A DNA stretch of 53,978 bases from Pseudomonadota bacterium (GTDB taxonomy: Bacteria > Pseudomonadota > Alphaproteobacteria > Rhizobiales > Hyphomicrobiaceae), in contig JAEWIJ010000007.1 of NCBI GenBank assembly GCA_023387235.1, positions 1-53,978 of the forward strand. The letters run 5' to 3'. The notes beneath the pieces were generated by a model. It searched no databases, was not told the origin of the DNA, and was given only the letters and a program-made list of their open reading frames with translations. Made by a program: the position numbers and the translations under genes. The stretch's first letter is position 1. Each line of letters opens with the position of its first letter. This document shows, piece after piece, positions 41,158 through 50,186 of the stretch.

Positions 41158-41988
41158 ATGCAGGACGGCGGATCACCAAAGGATACGGGAAGGGATGGCG
41201 CGCCGTTCCTGAGCGAGGCGCGCCACGATGCCGTCGCCGTCCTGACCCTGACGCGCCCGGAAGCGCGCAACAGCCTGAGCCTCGACATGCTGCTCGCGCT
41301 GCAGTCGGCGATCGACCGGCTGTCGGGCGCGCGCGACGTGAGCGCCGTTGTTCTCGCGGCGACGGGCCCCGCGTTCTGCGCCGGGCATGATCTCAAGGAG
41401 CTGACGGCGCATCGTCGCGACGAGGATCGGGGGCGCGCCTTTTATGCGCTCACGATGATGCGCTGCGCGAGCGTGATGACGTCGATCATGCGCAGTTCCA
41501 AGCCGTTCATCGCGGCGGTCGAGGGCGTCGCGACGGCGGCGGGGTGCCAGCTCGTCGCGACGTGCGATCTGGCGGTCGCAGGCGAGGCGGCGAAATTCGC
41601 GACGCCCGGCGTGGACATCGGGCTCTTCTGCTCGACGCCGATGGTCGCGCTCTCGCGCAACGTGCCGCGCAAGCGGGCCATGGAGATGCTGCTGCTCGGC
41701 GAGATGCTGGGTGCGAAGGAGGCGGCGGACTATGGGCTCGTCAATCGCGTCGTCCCGGCGGGCGAGGCGCTCGATGCCGCGATTGCGCTCGGGCGTGTGA
41801 TCGCGAGCAAGTCGCCGGCTACGGTGCGGATCGGCAAGGAAGCGTTCTACGCGCAGATCGAGAAGCCGGTCGCTGATGCATATGCCTATGCGAGCGATGT
41901 CATGGTGCGCAACATGATGCATCGGGATGCCGAGGAAGGCATCGGCGCTTTCATCGACAAACGCCCGCCGGCCTGGAAGGGCGATTGA
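41158..41988 (+). CDS. Enoyl-CoA hydratase family protein, ECHDC3-like
   Basis: A 276-residue crotonase-fold protein. Motifs are TRPEARNSLSLDML, GPAFCAGHDLKEL, GVATAAGCQLVATCDLAVAG and KFATPGVDIGLFCSTPMVAL, which point to the ECHDC3 branch of human and bacterial crotonases. As there, the catalytic glutamates of hydratases are replaced (GCQL and TPGV), so the reaction is not assured. The C-terminus EEGIGAFIDKRPPAWKG is family-typical. The next gene, a CoA-binding protein, starts 36 bases later, probably in one operon. Confidence 0.85.
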   Translation: MQDGGSPKDTGRDGAPFLSEARHDAVAVLTLTRPEARNSLSLDMLLALQSAIDRLSGARDVSAVVLAATGPAFCAGHDLKELTAHRRDEDRGRAFYALTMMRCASVMTSIMRSSKPFIAAVEGVATAAGCQLVATCDLAVAGEAAKFATPGVDIGLFCSTPMVALSRNVPRKRAMEMLLLGEMLGAKEAADYGLVNRVVPAGEALDAAIALGRVIASKSPATVRIGKEAFYAQIEKPVADAYAYASDVMVRNMMHRDAEEGIGAFIDKRPPAWKGD

Positions 41989-42024
41989 TGTGATCCCGCA
42001 GAAGCTATTGCCTCCGAAAGAACC

Positions 42025-42561
42025 ATGAACCACGACCGCTATGATGACGCCTATGTCGCCGCGATCCTGAACGAGAGCAAGGTCATCGCGATGGTCGGCG
42101 CCTCGGCGAACATCAATCGCCCGAGCTATTTCGCGATGAAGTATCTGCTCGGCAAGGGTTTCCGCGTGATCGCGGTCAATCCGACGCTCGCGGGGCAGGA
42201 GATCCTCGGGCAGAAGGTCGTGGCGAGCCTGGGCGAGATCGACGAGCGCGTGGATATGGTCGACATCTTCCGAAACTCCGATGCTGCGCTCGGCGTCGTG
42301 CGCGAGGCGATCGCGCTCAAGGACAAGCTCGGGCTCAAGGTCATCTGGATGCAGCTTGCAGTCCGCAATGACGTCGCGGCGGAAGAGGCGGAGGCCGCGG
42401 GGCTGAAGGTTGTCATGAACCGCTGTCCGAAGATCGAGTATGGACGGCTCTCGGGCGAGATCGGCTGGGCGGGCGTCAATGCGGGCATGGTGAGCTCGAA
42501 GCGGCCGCAGCTCGGTGCCGCGGGCGTGCAGAACCACGTGATCCGTCCGCGCTCGACGTAG
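42025..42561 (+). CDS. CoA-binding domain protein (YccU-like)
   Basis: A 178-residue Rossmann-fold CoA-binding protein. The signature is KVIAMVGASANINRPSYFA, GFRVIAVNPTLAGQ and RVDMVDIFRNSDAALG, with KVIWMQLAVRNDVAAEEAEA later, and NRCPKIEYGRL, which is shared with acyl-CoA synthetase CoA domains and YccU. It is longer than E. coli YccU by about 40 residues at the C-terminus. Likely partner of the crotonase before it. Function is unknown. Confidence 0.85.
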   Translation: MNHDRYDDAYVAAILNESKVIAMVGASANINRPSYFAMKYLLGKGFRVIAVNPTLAGQEILGQKVVASLGEIDERVDMVDIFRNSDAALGVVREAIALKDKLGLKVIWMQLAVRNDVAAEEAEAAGLKVVMNRCPKIEYGRLSGEIGWAGVNAGMVSSKRPQLGAAGVQNHVIRPRST

Positions 42562-42577
42562 CGGCCACGAGCCCGCC

Positions 42578-43828
42578 TCAGCCGCCGTTCTGGTTCTTCC
42601 GATACCAGCGGCCCATAAGCTCGATGGCGACCATGGCCAGGATGGCGCTGACGAGCAGGATCGTCACGCCGACCGTGCTCCCCCAGGTGTCGAGAATGAA
42701 GGCGTAGACCGTCGGTGCGAGCGCGCTGACGACGAGGATGGGCGTTGCGATGAGGCCGAGCACGCGGCCATAGCCCTCGGCGCCGAACAGCGCGAGCGGG
42801 ACGGCACCGCGCACGATCGTGATCACGCCCTGCGAGGCGCCCATCAGCAGCGTGAAGGCGAGGATCGGCGCAAAGGCACCGCCGCTGAAGAGCAGCAGGA
42901 TCAGGGAGAACGGCAGCGCGCCGATCGCGAAGCGGGCGACGGTGAAGGGATGCAGGTTGCGGCCGAAGACGATCTCGACAATGCGGCCGCCGAACTGAGC
43001 GAAGCCCTTCAGCGAGGCGATCCAGACGGCAGTCGCCGTGGCCATGCCGGCCGTCTCGAACAGCGGCACGAGCTGGACCGAGACGACGCCGAAGACAAAG
43101 CCGTTGAGCGACATGATGAGGGCGAAGAGGATCATGCCGATCGTGCGGGCGCGCCCTTTGAGCGGTTCGCCGTCGATGGGACGGGCCGCCATCGTCACGG
43201 CTGGCCCGTTCTCGGGTTTCGGTTCGCGGATCGAGAGGCCCCACCAGTTGAGCGGCAGGCAGACCACGAGGTTGATGAGGGCGAAGATGAGCAGCGTGTT
43301 GCGCCAGCCCACGGCCACGTCGAGCTGGTGCCCCACGACCCAGAAGACCGAGGAGGCGAAAGCGCCGTAGAGCGTGAGATAGGAGATCGCCTTGCGGCCG
43401 CGGCTCGGCGCCACCTGCACGGCGGAGGCGAAGGCCGCATCGTAAAGCGACATGCGCATGGCCACGCCGAGGAAGGCCCAGACCGCCAGATAGGCGAGCC
43501 AATGCGAGACCATGGCGAGCGCCGCGAGACCGATGGCAATGAGGACGACGCCGACGCTCATGACCTGGCGTCCGCCCCACTGGTCGATCAGCCGTCCGAT
43601 GTGCGTCGAGACCAGGCCCTGCATGAGCATGGCGACGGTGAAGCCGAGAAACACGAAGCTGCGGCTGAAGCCGAGCTCATCGGCGATCGGGTGGGCCAGC
43701 ACGCCGAGGCAGTAGAAGGCCGTGCCCCATGCCGTCACCTGCGTGATGCCGACCGCGTGGACGACGCGGTACATCGGATCCCGCCACCAGGGGAGGCGGG
43801 CGGGCGCGGGCTCGGAGGGCTTCTGCAT
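42578..43828 (-). CDS. MFS transporter
   Basis: A 416-residue major facilitator superfamily permease with about twelve hydrophobic segments, a central loop with Lys/Glu/Pro-rich residues (about 195-215), and MFS loop motifs (IGRLIDQWGGRQVMSVG between helices 2 and 3). Substrate cannot be told. ATG at 43828 starts the protein; further up is not protein-like. It converges on the CoA-binding gene (16-base gap) and diverges from rlmJ. Confidence 0.88.
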   Translation of the reverse strand: MQKPSEPAPARLPWWRDPMYRVVHAVGITQVTAWGTAFYCLGVLAHPIADELGFSRSFVFLGFTVAMLMQGLVSTHIGRLIDQWGGRQVMSVGVVLIAIGLAALAMVSHWLAYLAVWAFLGVAMRMSLYDAAFASAVQVAPSRGRKAISYLTLYGAFASSVFWVVGHQLDVAVGWRNTLLIFALINLVVCLPLNWWGLSIREPKPENGPAVTMAARPIDGEPLKGRARTIGMILFALIMSLNGFVFGVVSVQLVPLFETAGMATATAVWIASLKGFAQFGGRIVEIVFGRNLHPFTVARFAIGALPFSLILLLFSGGAFAPILAFTLLMGASQGVITIVRGAVPLALFGAEGYGRVLGLIATPILVVSALAPTVYAFILDTWGSTVGVTILLVSAILAMVAIELMGRWYRKNQNGG

Positions 43829-44043
43829 GGATCTGCGACTTGGTCGGTGGCGCGGGCAGCGGGCGAGCGGTCGCGACACGATTGTGAAGGCTCATGTATC
43901 TTACAGGACTGAGGAATTTCAAACTAAAACAGTTCGCGTGTGCTATGTCCGGACGTGCCGGCGAGCCCCATGAAAAAGCTCGCGGATAGGGCGCCGAAGC
44001 GCGCCTTGACAAAGCCGCCGCATAGGTGCTCGACGCTGAGCGC

Positions 44044-44904
44044 ATGAACTACCGCCACGCCTACCATGCCGGGAACTTCGCCGATGTGCTGAAGCACGCG
44101 GTGCTGTCGCTCGTGCTCACGTACATGGCGAGGAAGGATGCGCCGTTCCGCGTGATCGATACGCACGCCGGCATCGGCATGTACGACCTCGCAAGCGAGG
44201 CCGCCGAGAAGACCGGGGAATGGAAGGGTGGCATCGGCAGGCTGCTCGGGGCGTCGGAGGGAGGGACGTCGCCGCTGCCCGATGCGGCGGCCGCGCTGCT
44301 GGCGCCCTATTTCGATGCGGTCCGCGCCTGCAATCCGGACGGCAAGCTCCGGCGCTATCCCGGCTCGCCCTGCCTGGCTCTCGCGCTCATGCGGGCCGAG
44401 GACCGGCTCGTCGCCAACGAACTGCATCCCGAGGACGCGACCTTGCTCGGCGAGGCGCTGGCCGCCGACAAGCGCGCCAAGGTGCTCGGTCTCGACGGCT
44501 GGCTCGCGCTCAAGGCGCAGCTGCCGCCGAAGGAGCGCCGCGGGGTCGTTCTCGTCGACCCGCCCTTCGAGCAGGCGGGCGAGCTCGAGCGGCTGGCGCA
44601 GGGACTGCAGAACGCGCTGCGTCGGTTTGCCGGCGGCGTGTATCTGCTCTGGTATCCGATCAAGGACCCGCGGCTCATCGCGCGCTTCCATGAAGCGATC
44701 GGGAAGATCGCACCAAAGGAGAGTTTGGCCGTCGAGCTGCTTCTGCGCGAGCCGGCGGACACGGAGCGGCTCAATGGATCGGGCCTCGTTGTCATCAACC
44801 CGCCATACACGCTCGAGGCGGATCTCGCCATGCTGCTGCCGGTGCTCGTCGAGTGGCTGGGCGATGGCGAAGGCGCACGCGCCCAAGTGCGCCGGCTGGG
44901 CTGA
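44044..44904 (+). CDS. rlmJ: 23S rRNA (adenine(2030)-N(6))-methyltransferase
   Basis: A 286-residue SAM-dependent methylase that modifies A2030 of 23S rRNA. It starts MNYRHAYHAGNFADVLKH, the family signature. SAM-binding DTHAGIGMYDL and the catalytic VVLVDPPFEQ (a DPPF form of the NPPY motif) are present, as is LVVINPPYTLEA near the end. Length fits. ATG at 44044 is decided by the family start. Confidence 0.93.
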   Translation: MNYRHAYHAGNFADVLKHAVLSLVLTYMARKDAPFRVIDTHAGIGMYDLASEAAEKTGEWKGGIGRLLGASEGGTSPLPDAAAALLAPYFDAVRACNPDGKLRRYPGSPCLALALMRAEDRLVANELHPEDATLLGEALAADKRAKVLGLDGWLALKAQLPPKERRGVVLVDPPFEQAGELERLAQGLQNALRRFAGGVYLLWYPIKDPRLIARFHEAIGKIAPKESLAVELLLREPADTERLNGSGLVVINPPYTLEADLAMLLPVLVEWLGDGEGARAQVRRLG

Positions 44905-45168
44905 TCAGACCTCCAAAAGCACCGGTTTGCCTGTATTTTCGGCACGCTGCCTCATTGCCATGGCTTCACGCAATTGTGCTTTGCCCGCATGATTTGACGG
45001 TCGGATATTTTTTGACGCGGGCTGGTGTGCCTGCGCCGACATGCAACGGAGCGCAGTCCTGCTCAAAGGCATGGTAAGCGCGCGGGCATGGTTATGCGAG
45101 GGGCGCTACTCGTCTCCCGAGCGGAAGGCACGGGCTGCTCACCACCCTCGTGGAGAAGGATTGCAGGC

Positions 45169-45384
45169 ATGCGGCAGACGGGCATAGTCAAGTTTTTCAA
45201 TCAGACAAAAGGTTATGGTTTCATTAAGCCGGACGAAGGCGGTGCGGATGTTTTCGTGCACGTTTCGGCGGTCGAGCGCTCGGGCGTGGGCTCGCTGACG
45301 GAAGGCCAGCGCATTTCGTACGAGACCGAGCCCGACAAGCGCGGCAAAGGTCCCAAGGCCATCAACCTCGAGATCTCGGCCTGA
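45169..45384 (+). CDS. Cold-shock domain protein
   Basis: A 71-residue CspA-type single-strand nucleic acid-binding protein. RNP1 is KGYGFIKPD and RNP2 is VFVHVSAV. ATG at 45169 follows GGAGAAGGATTG. The 264 bases upstream, after rlmJ, hold no other gene; cold-shock mRNAs often have long structured leaders. Start MRQTGIVKFFNQ is typical of the alphaproteobacterial group. Confidence 0.95.
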   Translation: MRQTGIVKFFNQTKGYGFIKPDEGGADVFVHVSAVERSGVGSLTEGQRISYETEPDKRGKGPKAINLEISA

Positions 45385-45566
45385 GCGCGCACGCTTCGGG
45401 CTCGCGCCAATGCGGCAGCGATGCGTTTCGACGCGACAAGCTCTTCTTGTCCGCGCGCATGTTCTGCGCGCGCAACATAAGGCGTGTCTCTCACGTCGCT
45501 GTTACCGGAACAGTAACCATATGCTCCTAGCTTCAGGCCGTTGGTCACGGTCCTGGGTGAGGCGCT

Positions 45567-46637
45567 ATGGGTATTTTGAATGGCGTTGCAGTAGACGAGA
45601 TCAGTGCGCGAGGGAGCATTCGTGATAGTGACGTTGCGGCGATGCGCCGTGCGTTCAACGAGGACGGCACGATCTCGACCTCGGAAGCGGAAGCGCTTCT
45701 TTCGCTCAACAGCGCGTGCCGCGTGACCGACGCCACATGGGCGCCCTTCTTCATCGAGGCGCTGACCGACTATGTCGTCCATCAATCCGAGCCCGACGGC
45801 TATATCGTCGTCGACAAGGCCGACTGGTTTATCGCCCGCATCAGCCGCGACGGCCGCATCGCGACGAACACCGAGCTCGAGCTGCTGCTCAACGTGATCG
45901 ACAAGGCGCGCTGGTCGCCGCCGAGCCTCGCGGCGTTCGCGCTCGCTCAAGTCCGCGATGCGGTGATCTCGGGAATCGGCGTGACGCGCGCAGGCCAGAT
46001 GCTGCAGGCAGGCATGATCGGCCAGAGCGAGATCGATCTGATCCGCCGCATTCTCTATGCCTTCGCCGGCGACGGCGGCATCGCCGTCACGCGCGCCGAG
46101 GCCGAGGTCCTGATCGCGATCAACAAGGCACTGGGGCGCGGCAAGAGCTCGCCGGCGTGGACGGAGCTGTTCGTCAAGGCCGTGGGCGCCTCGGTGCTCG
46201 CAAGCCTCGGCCATCACATTCCGCCGCGCGAGGAAGCGCTTCGGATCGAAGTCTGGGCCAAGGATGCCGATGCACGCGGCGCCGGCGTCCTGCTGGCGGA
46301 TACGATCGGCAGCGGCGAGGAGGGCACGAGTGCCCGCGAGCGCATCGGCAAGTTTCTCGGTCGCATGGTGGCGGGCGGCGCCGGCAGCGTGTGGAGCACG
46401 TTCCGGATGCAGTCGAGCGAGGAGCGCGCGCTGGCCCGCCTCGAGCGCCAGCGGCTCGAGATCGTCACGAACGAGCGCATCGATGACGCCGAGTGCCAGT
46501 GGCTGATCGAGAACCTCGGCAAGGAGGGTAAGCTCGACGCCAACGAGATCGAGCTGCTGTCCTTCCTCCAGCGCGAGAGCCCGCTCCCGCATCCCGAGCT
46601 CGCGGCGTTCGCTGCCCGCCATGGCATAGCGGCGTAG
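45567..46637 (+). CDS. Repeat protein with TerB/EF-hand-like units
   Basis: A 356-residue unrecognised cytoplasmic protein. It contains four similar helix-loop-helix units with a DG/EG loop: FNEDGTISTSEAEALL (about 30), ISRDGRIATNTELELL (about 93), FAGDGGIAVTRAEAEVL (about 165) and LGKEGKLDANEIELL (about 325). The loops have the Gly, hydrophobic and Glu positions of EF-hands but lack the first acid, so calcium binding is doubtful; a TerB-like helical fold is an alternative. There is no signal peptide. ATG at 45567 follows GTGAGG. An inverted repeat GTTAC-N7-GTAAC is about 60 bases upstream. Confidence 0.7.
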   Translation: MGILNGVAVDEISARGSIRDSDVAAMRRAFNEDGTISTSEAEALLSLNSACRVTDATWAPFFIEALTDYVVHQSEPDGYIVVDKADWFIARISRDGRIATNTELELLLNVIDKARWSPPSLAAFALAQVRDAVISGIGVTRAGQMLQAGMIGQSEIDLIRRILYAFAGDGGIAVTRAEAEVLIAINKALGRGKSSPAWTELFVKAVGASVLASLGHHIPPREEALRIEVWAKDADARGAGVLLADTIGSGEEGTSARERIGKFLGRMVAGGAGSVWSTFRMQSSEERALARLERQRLEIVTNERIDDAECQWLIENLGKEGKLDANEIELLSFLQRESPLPHPELAAFAARHGIAA

Positions 46638-46648
46638 CGGCGCGGGCC

Positions 46649-48751
46649 TCAGAAGCGACCTTCGGAAACGAGGTCGTTCATCATCGAAACGGCCGTGACC
46701 GCGCGGGTCACCTCCGCACGTGATCGCTCGCTCAGCTTCTCCGGTGCAACGCGGGACGAGAGGGCAATGCCCTGCTCGCCGTCCATGAGCTGTTGCTGCA
46801 GCATCGCCGTCAGAATGCTGCGATGGGCGTCGATCAGGGTCGCTCCTTCGCCCGCGTCGACGAGATGCAGGTCGATGAGGCCCAGCAGACGCTCGGATGT
46901 GGCGCGGGCGCGGATGCCGTGCTTGATCGCGAGGACGCGGGCGCCGGCGACGAGCGGGAAGAGGCCGTGCATCTTGAGATCGACGCGCCCGTTGGCGTCG
47001 GTCTTGAGCTTGCGGAAGATCGTCAGCGGCGCGCGGGCACCCCGAGCGCTCTCGGAGAGCAGCTTGATGAAGGAGTGCGTGCGGCGTCCGACGTCGTAGG
47101 CGTGGGCGAGAATGTCCTCCGCCAGATCGACGTCCCCGTGGACGGGTACGGCATCGAAGAAAATATCGATGTTGAGCAGGTCCTCGGGGCGCTGGCGCTG
47201 GACCCAGCGGTCGATCGTCTCGATCCATCGCGCGCGGCTCATGCGCCAGGCCGCGTTCTTGCTCATGACGCCGCCCTTGCAGAACGGCACCCCGACGGTA
47301 TCGAGAATGTTGGAGACCTCCTCGCCGAGTGCCGCGAACCACTTGTCCTGCGGCCCATCGGGATCACCTTCGGCATAGACGATGGCATGATCCTGATCGG
47401 CGGCGAGCAGGCTCTCGCCGCGCCCGGCTGAACCGAGCACCATCAGCGCGTAGGGGACGGGCGGCCCGCCGTGCCCGGCGGCCGCGAGCTGCTCTTCCGC
47501 CATGCGCGCGGCGCGGCCGGCGAGTGCGCAGATCTCCGAGCTGATGACGGACGAGACGAGGCGCGCGTCGACATCCTCCTCGAGCAACATCCGCGCCATC
47601 TGCGGGAGCTGTCCCCAGGCCTGCGCGAGTGTCGGGACGTCAGGCGCGCTGTCGATCTGATCGCCGAGCATCATCGCGGTGGCGGCGCGATGGCGCAGCA
47701 GGTTGCGTGTGGTCAGCGCGCCGACGAGGGCGCCGTCGCGCCCCACGACGCCGAGATGGCGGATGGAAAGCCGGTCCATGCGACCGATGGCGCGGTAGAC
47801 GAAGGCGTCCTGCTCGACCGTGTGCAGCGGCCGCGAGGCGATGCCGTCGATCGGCTGGGACATGGCGTTCGCGCCGCCGCTCGCCACGGCGCGCAGCACG
47901 TCGCGCTCGGTCACGATTCCGGCGCCGCGCTCGGCTGACGGAATGAAGAGCGAGCTCACATGCTTCTCGAGCAGCAGCGTCATGGCGTCGTGCAGGCTTG
48001 TCGTGCCCGGCGCCGTGACGGGCGGCGCGCTCATGACATCCTGTACGCGATGGCGGTAGGGAAAGCTGTCGACCTTGACGAGGACGCGCGTGCGGTCGGC
48101 CGCGGGTGGCAGCTCGGGCACGAGGAGGCCGCCTGCCGTCCGTGCGTCCTGCTCGGCGCGGACGCGTGCGGCAGCCTCCACCTCGGCGAGGGTACGTATG
48201 CCGCGCGCCCGCAGGTGCGGGATGAGTGCGACGAAGGCGTGCGCTGCCGCGAGCGCATCGCCGATGGCGCTGTGGCGGCCCTCGATCCCGACGCCGAGAG
48301 CGCTGCAGATGCTGTCGAGGTCGTCGTGCGGGCCGGCCTCGGCGGTGAGGCGGGCGAGCAGGCGGACATCGAGCGCACGCGGCGCCGTCCAGGGCCGGCC
48401 GGCAATCTCGTACTCGCGCTTCAGGATCGCGATGTCGTAGCTGATTGTGTGCCCGATCAGGATCGTGCCGCCGAGAAAGGCCTCCATGTCCGGCGCGAAG
48501 GTCGCAAAATCATGGGCGCCGGCCACGTCGCGCGCGGTTATGCCGTGCACCTTGCTGGCTTGCGCCGGAATTTCGACGCCGGGGTCGACCAGCCGCGTCA
48601 TCTGTTCGCTCGGATGCACGGCGCTGGCACGGATGCGGACGGCGCCGAACTGGATGAGCCGCGCCGTCCTGACGTCGAGGCCGGTCGTCTCCGTGTCGAC
48701 GGCGACGGCGTCGAGTGCGACGAGGGGCGTCGACGGTGCGGGTGAGGGCAT
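46649..48751 (-). CDS. Exonuclease, CBS-pair and DUF294 nucleotidyltransferase fusion
   Basis: A 700-residue cytoplasmic protein with four parts. Residues 10-190 are a DEDDh 3'-5' exonuclease: D19 and E21 in DTETTGLD, GHTISYD, and HSAIGDALA. Residues about 230-355 are two CBS domains (VQDVMSAPPV, GIVTERDVL, LGVVGRDGALVGALT), which usually sense adenine nucleotides. Residues about 380-540 are a DUF294 nucleotidyltransferase with GSAGRGES and DQDHAIVY, as in GlnD. The last 150 are its helical DUF294 C-terminal domain. ATG at 48751 follows GGGAG. A signalling protein that both degrades nucleic acid and transfers nucleotides is suggested; no target is known. Confidence 0.85.
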   Translation of the reverse strand: MPSPAPSTPLVALDAVAVDTETTGLDVRTARLIQFGAVRIRASAVHPSEQMTRLVDPGVEIPAQASKVHGITARDVAGAHDFATFAPDMEAFLGGTILIGHTISYDIAILKREYEIAGRPWTAPRALDVRLLARLTAEAGPHDDLDSICSALGVGIEGRHSAIGDALAAAHAFVALIPHLRARGIRTLAEVEAAARVRAEQDARTAGGLLVPELPPAADRTRVLVKVDSFPYRHRVQDVMSAPPVTAPGTTSLHDAMTLLLEKHVSSLFIPSAERGAGIVTERDVLRAVASGGANAMSQPIDGIASRPLHTVEQDAFVYRAIGRMDRLSIRHLGVVGRDGALVGALTTRNLLRHRAATAMMLGDQIDSAPDVPTLAQAWGQLPQMARMLLEEDVDARLVSSVISSEICALAGRAARMAEEQLAAAGHGGPPVPYALMVLGSAGRGESLLAADQDHAIVYAEGDPDGPQDKWFAALGEEVSNILDTVGVPFCKGGVMSKNAAWRMSRARWIETIDRWVQRQRPEDLLNIDIFFDAVPVHGDVDLAEDILAHAYDVGRRTHSFIKLLSESARGARAPLTIFRKLKTDANGRVDLKMHGLFPLVAGARVLAIKHGIRARATSERLLGLIDLHLVDAGEGATLIDAHRSILTAMLQQQLMDGEQGIALSSRVAPEKLSERSRAEVTRAVTAVSMMNDLVSEGRF

Positions 48752-48994
48752 GGCTGGCTCCCTGGCGCCGGGCAAGCCGGCGCATCTGCAAGCCTAGTAG
48801 GCCTCGCGCGGGAGTGGAAGCCGCGCAACTGTTGCCCGCGATCATGGTGAGTCGAGGCCATATATCGCGCGCAATTCGCATGCGGGGTTGCGTTCGCGCG
48901 GATGTCGGTGGTCCGTGCCGCGAGCTGTGATAGGGAAGTCATGGAGACTCAATCTCGGGCGGCCATGTAGGCAGCCCGGCAGGGAGGCGTCGGC

Positions 48995-50074
48995 ATGACC
49001 TTGCGGCTCGCCCGGCACTTTGTCCGCAAGCTTGGCGTGGCAGCCGGCGCGGCAGTGCTCACGCTGCTGGCCGCCTGCAAACCCGATGTCCCGAACCTGC
49101 CGGCGGTTCGTGCCCAGCTCGACGGCACGACGGTATCGGGCGTCTCGTCCGGTGCCTACATGGCGGGACAGGTTCATCTGGCGCACAACTCGATCGTCAC
49201 CGGCGCCGCGCTCGTTGCCGGCGGACCTTATGGCTGCGCGCAGAGCGTCTATACGCGCGGCATCGTCGGGCCGGGTTCCGCGCTGATCAATGCCTCGCGC
49301 GCCATCAACGGCTGCATGGGCAACGAACTCGCGAGCTGGGGCGTGCCGAACCCGCAGCAGCTCGCCGAGCAGGCGCGGGGGCTCGCGCACGAGGGACGCA
49401 TCGATCCGATCGAGGCGACCGCGGGCGACCGCGTTTATCTGTTCTCCGGCACCAAGGATGAGACGGTGCTTCCCGAGATCGGGCTCGCGGCGCTGCATTT
49501 CTACGAGCGCATCGGCGTGCCGGTCGATCGCATCAAGCGGGTCGCGGATGTGCCGGCCGGCCACGGCTTCATCGCGAAGGGTAAGGGCGGGGCGTGCAGC
49601 GGCTCGGCCACGCCCTACATCAATGATTGCGCCTACGATCAGGCCGGCGATCTGCTCGCCTATCTGCTCGGGCCGCTGGCCGCGCCGGATGGCGCGACGA
49701 CCGTCGAGCGGCTCGTCTTCGATCAGCATGCTTTCACGGGTGATCTCATCGATCATGGGCTCGCGCGCGAGGGTGTCGTGCTCATGCCGGAGCGCTGTCG
49801 CAAGGAAGCGGGATGCCGCGTGCATGTCGTATTCCACGGCTGCCGGCAGTCGCGTGCGGAAGTCGGCGACGCTTTCATCGAGGACAGTGGCTACGCGCGT
49901 TGGGCCGCGCCTAACCGGCTGATCGTCCTCATGCCGCAGGCTCAATCGAGCACGGGCAATCCCTATGGCTGCTGGGATTGGTGGGGTTACTCCGGCTCGG
50001 AGTATCTGACGCGCAAGGGGCCGCAGATCATTGCCGTGCGCCGCATGCTCGACCGGCTGGCGGCGGCCGAGTAG
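48995..50074 (+). CDS. PHB depolymerase-family esterase, lipoprotein
   Basis: A 359-residue alpha/beta hydrolase of the poly(3-hydroxybutyrate) depolymerase family. The N-terminal lipobox LLAAC puts a lipidated Cys at 28. The lipase box GVSSG at 49-53 places the nucleophile at Ser51, unusually near the N-terminus as in the extracellular depolymerase branch. VAGGPYGC, HVVFHGC, and GCWDWWGY near the end are family features. It likely hydrolyses polyester or related esters outside the cell membrane. RNase T2 follows 112 bases later on the same strand. Confidence 0.85.
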   Translation: MTLRLARHFVRKLGVAAGAAVLTLLAACKPDVPNLPAVRAQLDGTTVSGVSSGAYMAGQVHLAHNSIVTGAALVAGGPYGCAQSVYTRGIVGPGSALINASRAINGCMGNELASWGVPNPQQLAEQARGLAHEGRIDPIEATAGDRVYLFSGTKDETVLPEIGLAALHFYERIGVPVDRIKRVADVPAGHGFIAKGKGGACSGSATPYINDCAYDQAGDLLAYLLGPLAAPDGATTVERLVFDQHAFTGDLIDHGLAREGVVLMPERCRKEAGCRVHVVFHGCRQSRAEVGDAFIEDSGYARWAAPNRLIVLMPQAQSSTGNPYGCWDWWGYSGSEYLTRKGPQIIAVRRMLDRLAAAE

Positions 50075-50186
50075 GCGGCTTCCGGGATCGGATTGCACGT
50101 CGCGGCGTGGCGGATATAGTGCACGCCCTTGCGGCCGAGGCGCCGGCCAGAAATCGCGAAATGCGCGCACCTGGAGGGACTGTCCG

